NCBI RefSeq assembly: GCF_014858725.1
Contig: NZ_AQGV01000010.1
Coordinates: 62,001-126,000 of the forward strand
Reading direction: 5' to 3'
Length of the DNA: 64,000 nucleotides
Origin: Pseudoalteromonas aurantia 208
GTDB taxonomy: Bacteria; Pseudomonadota; Gammaproteobacteria; Enterobacterales; Alteromonadaceae
Shown piece by piece: positions 59,167 through 64,000 of the stretch. Under the pieces are notes generated by a model. The model was given only the letters and a program-made list of their open reading frames with translations. It had not been told where the DNA came from and searched no databases. Within the stretch, counting starts at the first letter, position 1. Each line of letters opens with the position of its first letter. The translations under genes were made by a program, and so were the position numbers.

Positions 59167-60231
59167 TTGCAACATCCACACAGCCAACCAGATCAGGTCG
59201 AACAAGTTAAGCTCACATTACTTAAGCGTGTTGCTTGGTATTGCTTAAGTTTGCATGCCCTTTTAGTTATACTGTTTTTTGCACTGAGTATCCCAATATT
59301 AGGACTATTAAATGTCTTGAGTGTATTAACATGGGCTCTGGGAATTTACTTGCTCAATATCCAGCACCGCTCATTAGCATTGCGTTTATTTAGCGCTGAA
59401 GTGGCCATTCACGCTATCATCGTATGCGCAATACTGGGTATGCAGCTCGGTTTCCAATATTACTTATGGACTGTATCTTGCCTACTGTTACTCGACAATA
59501 ATTTGAAGCTAAAACCTGCGGTTGGGGTGTCGGTTATCATGATCACACTCTTTGCAGCTATGCATATATGGTTTGCTGATGTCACTTATAAATATGCGTA
59601 CCGTGATTGGCTGCAATACGTTCACTTTGCCAATGTCTTAATATGCGGTATCCCAATGATTTTCACCATTGCATTAATTCGAGATGTCACCATGGCGCAA
59701 CGGCAAACATTAACTAAACTCGCCGCTCGTGACCCACTCACGCAAATGTACAATCGACGATATGCGCAAGAACTTATCACACATGCAAAGTATCACTGCG
59801 ACGAAAATCATGAAGAATTATGTATTATCATGGCTGATATTGACCATTTTAAACAAATAAATGATGATTACGGTCATGCTCAAGGGGATGAAATATTAAA
59901 GAGAGTGGCTTTGGTTATTGCCAGTCATACTCGGCCAGTCGATATCTGTGCTCGCTGGGGCGGCGAAGAATTCCTGATTGTCATGCCCAACACTGCGCAA
60001 GTAGACGCCCTCGCCCGAGTTGACAAGTTACGCTATGCCATTACACATGAGATCTTTGAACATTTTGATAGTACCGTCACAATGAGTTTTGGTTTAACCA
60101 TGTGGCCCACGAAAGTCGGCTTTTACGAAGCGTTTCAACAAGCTGACAATGCGCTTTATACCAGTAAAGAGAACGGTCGAAATCAAGTCACGACCGCTTC
60201 TACTTTGTATGCAGTACCAAATATACGTTAA
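59167..60231 (+). CDS. Membrane-bound diguanylate cyclase
   Basis: 354 residues from a TTG start at 59167, with AAGGG about 12 bases upstream. Five to six helices (about 20-175) precede a GGDEF domain with an intact GGEEF in ARWGGEEFLIVMP (about 280-288). The allosteric inhibitory site RxxD cannot be assigned confidently. No EAL domain is present, so the protein is expected only to synthesise c-di-GMP. It overlaps the convergent penicillin-acylase gene by 4 bases. Confidence 0.9.
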   Translation: MQHPHSQPDQVEQVKLTLLKRVAWYCLSLHALLVILFFALSIPILGLLNVLSVLTWALGIYLLNIQHRSLALRLFSAEVAIHAIIVCAILGMQLGFQYYLWTVSCLLLLDNNLKLKPAVGVSVIMITLFAAMHIWFADVTYKYAYRDWLQYVHFANVLICGIPMIFTIALIRDVTMAQRQTLTKLAARDPLTQMYNRRYAQELITHAKYHCDENHEELCIIMADIDHFKQINDDYGHAQGDEILKRVALVIASHTRPVDICARWGGEEFLIVMPNTAQVDALARVDKLRYAITHEIFEHFDSTVTMSFGLTMWPTKVGFYEAFQQADNALYTSKENGRNQVTTASTLYAVPNIR

Positions 60232-62522
60232 TTCATAGGCTTTATTGTCAATGAGTGTGTCAACATACCAGGTAATAATGCCGTTGCTTTGCCTTGCGCA
60301 TAATCATCAAAACCCGCCCGGTAAAAAGGTGATAATGGGTGTCCACTTTGCCCACCAGCCATGGTCATAATTGCATTACCAAGCATGCCCGGTTGTGCGA
60401 TAAACCGCTGTGACGCGCCAAAGCTTGGACCTTGAACTGCAGGCATAAATGTGTCTCCAAATGCTGGCTGTATTGGCATATCTAAAAAACGACTTAAAAT
60501 AGGTAATTGCTTACTAAACGGGTGCTTAATCTGTAATGCATTAACAGTGCCCCACTGCCAATTTTCTAGGTCTGGACCGAATTCATCACTGAGTTTTTGT
60601 TTGGCGTTCTCGTAAGCTTGGCGCTGTAATACTGACCAGCTATCATGATGATTCAACCAGCTATCTGGTTGTTTTTCAATAAGTTGCCAAATCGCTGGCT
60701 CAAGATAACGTTTAATGTAACGTAAACTTCCTCCCGACATCTGCATTTTCGCTTCAACTGGCGCAAACGCACTATCTATAACACTTTCTCTAAAACGTTT
60801 TACCAAAGTATAGCCAACCGACATTTCACATGCACAAGCTTGCCACTGAGCAAGGTGCTGCAAATCACGTGCATAACGCGTTTTCATGGTTTCATTTTCA
60901 CTGAGTAAGTCAATCAAGTGCTGATGCCAGCGCGTAAGAAATAATGCTTTGTTATCTTGTTGAAGCTGATTGAAATCGGTTTCATTAAACTGCGATTGCG
61001 CGAGTAGTCTATCCCTTATTTGCACGGCTCTTGCCCCTAATGCATATCCGCCGTCACCGTAACGTTTGTGCTGTTGTACTGACACCACCCGAGAATTCGC
61101 AGTCCATAACTTGCCATCTTCGGGGTTGAAAAGTGCGGGACGAGTCTCCTCATTATATTGCCATTGCGACGAGTAATTTTGCGCTTCCTCTGCTGTATCC
61201 ACTGGATTCGTTCTTGCTGGGATGGCCCCTGCTGGACGCCACCCCGCATTGCCTAAACTATCAACCACCAGCATATTTTGTACAGGTATGCCAACTTCAG
61301 GCGCCAATGCCAAAGCTGCTTGCACTGTTTCTAGTGATTCCATTTCGAGCAATTTTAAGTTAACAGCATATGGTTGATGAGCGACCCAACTTAACGCATA
61401 ATTTTTACCATTAAACGTTTTTACTGGGCCATACTCACTCATTAATAGTGAATAACGATGGGACTGCTGATTGGGTAATTGAATATATTCCTCTTCATGC
61501 CACGTTTTATCCTGTTCCGACAGCGCAATCCAGTCTGCGGTATCTAAATACCCATTGGTAAACCCCCATGCAATGTTATCATTGGTGCCCACCACGATGG
61601 CCGGTGCACCCGGTAATGAGACCCCCGTTACTTGCACTGTTTTGCCTTGCATCATGTAGTTTAATTGTGAGCGATACCAAATCGATGGAACGGCCAAACC
61701 TAAATGCATATCATCTGACAGCATGGCCTTTCCGGTGCCGGTCAATGCGCCTGTTACGGCCCAATTGTTACTGCCATACAAATCAGTAGTACCAATTTCA
61801 CCAATCAAAGCCTGAATGCCTGTGTGCTCTAAAGTGGGTATAGGTTTTTCTACTTTGGCTATCATTGAGCCATCTAACGCCGCTTGGTAATGACTAGGCT
61901 GTAGTATAAATGTTCGCATTTCTTCACCGAACATATGGTCGACATAAAGTAATGCTTTGTCTCGCTCAAAGTTGGCTGATTGCAGATCCAAATACATACT
62001 AAATATAGCAAGTATACTGTCTTCACTTTTCCAAGGTCGTGCACTTGCTCCTGTTAGCAGATACTCAAAACTGTCAAAGCCAACTTGTGCCTTACCTTCA
62101 TTCACCCCCTGGGCGTAAGCACGTAATATACTTCTTTGGCGTGGTGGTAACTGGGTCACAATTTTTTCACTGCGTTTTCGCAATTGATGAAAACGCATTT
62201 TTTCATCTAAATTGATTGCGGCTTTACCAAACAGCTCACTCAGCTCCCCAGCCGCATTTCTGCGCAGTAAGTCCATTTGAAAAAATCGGTCTTGACCATG
62301 TGCAAAGCCTAATCCATAGGCGGCGTCATCTCGTGAATTTGCGGTGATCACTGCTTGACCTAAACTATCCCGTTCAATTTGAACTGGCGCTATTACAGCG
62401 CTGCTCGTTCCTGTCCCGTCGAGGGCAGGTAAACTCAAAGACAGTAGACCATATAAACTTGCTGTTGCGGCCAGTGCCAATAAAACCAAGCCAGCCGTTA
62501 TTCGCTTCAACCAAGGTAGCAT
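60228..62522 (-). CDS. Penicillin-acylase-family (S45) N-terminal-nucleophile hydrolase
   Basis: 764 residues. An N-terminal hydrophobic signal (about 6-28) precedes an alpha region (about 40-250). The beta subunit begins at Ser251 in DLYGSNNWAVTG, the nucleophile released by autocleavage in this family. The following segments SDDMHLGLAVPSIW and VVGTNDNIAWGFTNGYLD are typical. Members cleave amides: beta-lactam side chains, N-acyl-homoserine lactones or other acyl amides. Quorum quenching is possible but not shown. It lies among signalling genes in a Pseudoalteromonas-like genome. A transmembrane or lipoprotein anchor at the N terminus would keep it in the periplasm. Confidence 0.92.
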   Translation of the reverse strand: MLPWLKRITAGLVLLALAATASLYGLLSLSLPALDGTGTSSAVIAPVQIERDSLGQAVITANSRDDAAYGLGFAHGQDRFFQMDLLRRNAAGELSELFGKAAINLDEKMRFHQLRKRSEKIVTQLPPRQRSILRAYAQGVNEGKAQVGFDSFEYLLTGASARPWKSEDSILAIFSMYLDLQSANFERDKALLYVDHMFGEEMRTFILQPSHYQAALDGSMIAKVEKPIPTLEHTGIQALIGEIGTTDLYGSNNWAVTGALTGTGKAMLSDDMHLGLAVPSIWYRSQLNYMMQGKTVQVTGVSLPGAPAIVVGTNDNIAWGFTNGYLDTADWIALSEQDKTWHEEEYIQLPNQQSHRYSLLMSEYGPVKTFNGKNYALSWVAHQPYAVNLKLLEMESLETVQAALALAPEVGIPVQNMLVVDSLGNAGWRPAGAIPARTNPVDTAEEAQNYSSQWQYNEETRPALFNPEDGKLWTANSRVVSVQQHKRYGDGGYALGARAVQIRDRLLAQSQFNETDFNQLQQDNKALFLTRWHQHLIDLLSENETMKTRYARDLQHLAQWQACACEMSVGYTLVKRFRESVIDSAFAPVEAKMQMSGGSLRYIKRYLEPAIWQLIEKQPDSWLNHHDSWSVLQRQAYENAKQKLSDEFGPDLENWQWGTVNALQIKHPFSKQLPILSRFLDMPIQPAFGDTFMPAVQGPSFGASQRFIAQPGMLGNAIMTMAGGQSGHPLSPFYRAGFDDYAQGKATALLPGMLTHSLTIKPMN

Positions 62523-62756
62523 TGTTTAATCCTTCCCTATTAAAAATTATTTTTATCATAACCACATCTATATGAAAGTGATATGTCTACGCTATCGCAA
62601 ATCATACTCGCCAATATGATTAACGACGTAAGAACTGTACAAAGTCCATTCTGTCATCGGTTTCAAATACCATTATGACTTTTATGATAATACTCACTTT
62701 TGCTCATCGATTGGCTAGACTATAGTTAAAGGATGCTCAGCAGAATAAGTTAGGTA

Positions 62757-64000
62757 ATGCTCAATACCCAATTACATGCGCCAAGGAAAGCTCGCTCTTT
62801 AAAGCTAGGCTATTGGTTTATTTTATGTACTGTACTGTGCTTTGGTTGGTACGTAGACACTGTTAATTACAACCGATTGATTGAAGTTGAGCGCAGCCGT
62901 GCCTATGAAGAAGTGAATGTTTATCGCACCCAAATTGAAGGCGTACTAGCCGCCAATATACAACTGGTGCGGGGCTTAGCCATCGCCTTAACCAACGAAG
63001 CACAGTTAGATCAAAAACGGTTTGAATATATCGCACAACCTCTATTTCGCTCAAGCAATGTATTACGAAACCTCGGTGCGGCACCTGATATGATCCTCTC
63101 AATGACCTACCCACTAAAAGGAAACGAAAAGGCACTTGGGCTAAATTACTTAACACACCCTACTCAAAGTAAAGATGCCATCAGGGCAAGAGATAGCAAG
63201 AAAATCGTTCTTGCTGGCCCATTGACCCTTATTCAAGGGGGGGAAGCACTCATTGCTAGAGTACCCGTCTACAACCCGGATGATACTTTTTGGGGATTAC
63301 TGTCAATCGTCATTGATATGAAGAAGCTTTTTAAAGCGGTTAATTTAGATATGCTAGATGCGAACTACCGCATTGCTATTCGAGGGAAAAACGGGTTAGG
63401 TGAACAAGGCGCTTTTTTCCATGGCAATGAAGACATACTCCACTTACAGCCTTTGACATTTAACATCGCCATTGCTTCTGGAAAATGGCAGCTATATGCG
63501 GTACCTCGATTTGGCTGGGAGCCTGAAGTTTCAGCCATTTGGCCTTTTCGTCTCGCATTATTAACCATTATACTTTTGTTTATATCAGCCTTTATTTTCT
63601 TTAACAAACTCATCAAGCAGCTCCATGATAATGCCCAAACGTTAACGTCTATGGGCAACCTTGCCGAGGTCGGAGCTTGGTCCGTTGATTTAAAAACCCG
63701 CAATATTACTTGGTCTGAAGTAACGAAACGCATATTCGAAGTACCCGACCATTATCAAGCAACTTGGATGAGCTCTACTGAGTTTTTTAAAGAAGGACTA
63801 CATCGACGTAACTTCCAGCGAGCCATTGAACAAACCATCAAACATGGGACCAGCTTCGAGGAAGAGTTAATTATTGTAACCGCACAAGGACATGAGCGCT
63901 GGATATTAATGAAAGGCAAAGCAAACCAAAATAATCAGTGGACGGTAGAGATATTCGGCTCAGTACAAAATATTCAAACCCGTAAAAATATGGAAATAGA
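62757..64000 (+). CDS. CHASE-PAS sensor protein, N-terminal part (gene runs off the window)
   Basis: No stop occurs from the ATG at 62757 to base 64000 (414 codons). The translation has an N-terminal membrane helix (about 18-38, YWFILCTVLCFGWYVDTV), then a periplasmic CHASE domain (about 60-250, with NIQLVRGLAIALTNEAQLDQ, RFEYIAQPLFRSSNVLRNLG and GPLTLIQGGEALIARVPVY). A second helix follows (about 260-283, FRLALLTIILLFISAFIF), then a PAS domain (about 300-410, NLAEVGAWSVDLKTRNITWS). The output domain lies beyond the window; a GGDEF, EAL or histidine kinase module is possible. It is divergent from the penicillin-acylase gene and is another membrane signalling protein in this stretch. Confidence 0.88.
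   Translation, partial: MLNTQLHAPRKARSLKLGYWFILCTVLCFGWYVDTVNYNRLIEVERSRAYEEVNVYRTQIEGVLAANIQLVRGLAIALTNEAQLDQKRFEYIAQPLFRSSNVLRNLGAAPDMILSMTYPLKGNEKALGLNYLTHPTQSKDAIRARDSKKIVLAGPLTLIQGGEALIARVPVYNPDDTFWGLLSIVIDMKKLFKAVNLDMLDANYRIAIRGKNGLGEQGAFFHGNEDILHLQPLTFNIAIASGKWQLYAVPRFGWEPEVSAIWPFRLALLTIILLFISAFIFFNKLIKQLHDNAQTLTSMGNLAEVGAWSVDLKTRNITWSEVTKRIFEVPDHYQATWMSSTEFFKEGLHRRNFQRAIEQTIKHGTSFEEELIIVTAQGHERWILMKGKANQNNQWTVEIFGSVQNIQTRKNMEI

Overview
The window reads as chromosomal DNA from a marine gammaproteobacterium of the order Alteromonadales, most probably Pseudoalteromonas. The 16S rRNA sequence, a 16S-tRNA-Ile-tRNA-Ala-23S-5S operon with rrn P1/P2 promoters very like those of E. coli, and gene neighbourhoods shared with E. 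coli (rhlB-gppA divergent from trxA-rho; hemC-hemD-hemX-hemY near cyaY; lptM-lysA-dapF-DUF484-xerC-yigB) support this. The genus call rests on recognition of the 16S sequence, not on a search.

Region by region. 1-1775: the start of coxA and all of coxB (aa3-type oxidase whose subunit II carries a cytochrome c domain). 2067-2729: lexA with two SOS boxes. 3397-9123: one complete rRNA operon on the minus strand with promoters, boxA sites and terminator. 9312-14075: gppA, rhlB, trxA and rho. 14160-25417: signalling and housekeeping genes: a chemoreceptor without a periplasmic domain, a TPR hybrid histidine kinase with receiver and HPt domains, a DnaJ-related protein, the helicase DbpA, a secreted M28 peptidase, a Sel1 protein and a PAS-GGDEF-EAL protein. 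25824-29813: ubiD, fre, a CBS protein and adenosine deaminase. 29955-35647: a minus-strand operon cyaY-esterase-DUF2914-hemC-hemDX-hemY in which hemD and hemX are fused. 35769-42053: lptM-lysA-dapF-DUF484-xerC-yigB and a POT peptide transporter. 42095-46387: an unknown secreted protein, a MAT2B-like reductase, a NAPE-PLD-like lipoprotein and a GT8-like glycosyltransferase.

46505-54059 is the most accessory-looking part. A LytS/LytR-type two-component system is co-transcribed with an outer-membrane beta-barrel protein. Next to it lies a tightly coupled operon encoding a secreted helical protein, an ABC ATPase, an FtsX-type permease and a LolA-like periplasmic protein. Behind these is a dead 4'-phosphopantetheinyl transferase gene, broken by an in-frame amber codon and by an IS3-family remnant. 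A shared 15-base motif lies upstream of both operons and may be the response regulator's site. This looks like a dedicated envelope lipid or lipoprotein trafficking module and is the best candidate for an undescribed system.

54284-64000: rluF; a BlaI/BlaR1-like pair with two clear TACA-N2-TGTA operators, whose membrane peptidase carries a TonB C-terminal domain in place of a penicillin-binding sensor; MAPEG and EamA membrane proteins; a metallo-beta-lactamase-fold hydrolase; a diguanylate cyclase; a penicillin-acylase-family enzyme; and the start of a CHASE-PAS sensor that runs off the window. No CRISPR array, prophage or intact insertion sequence was seen.
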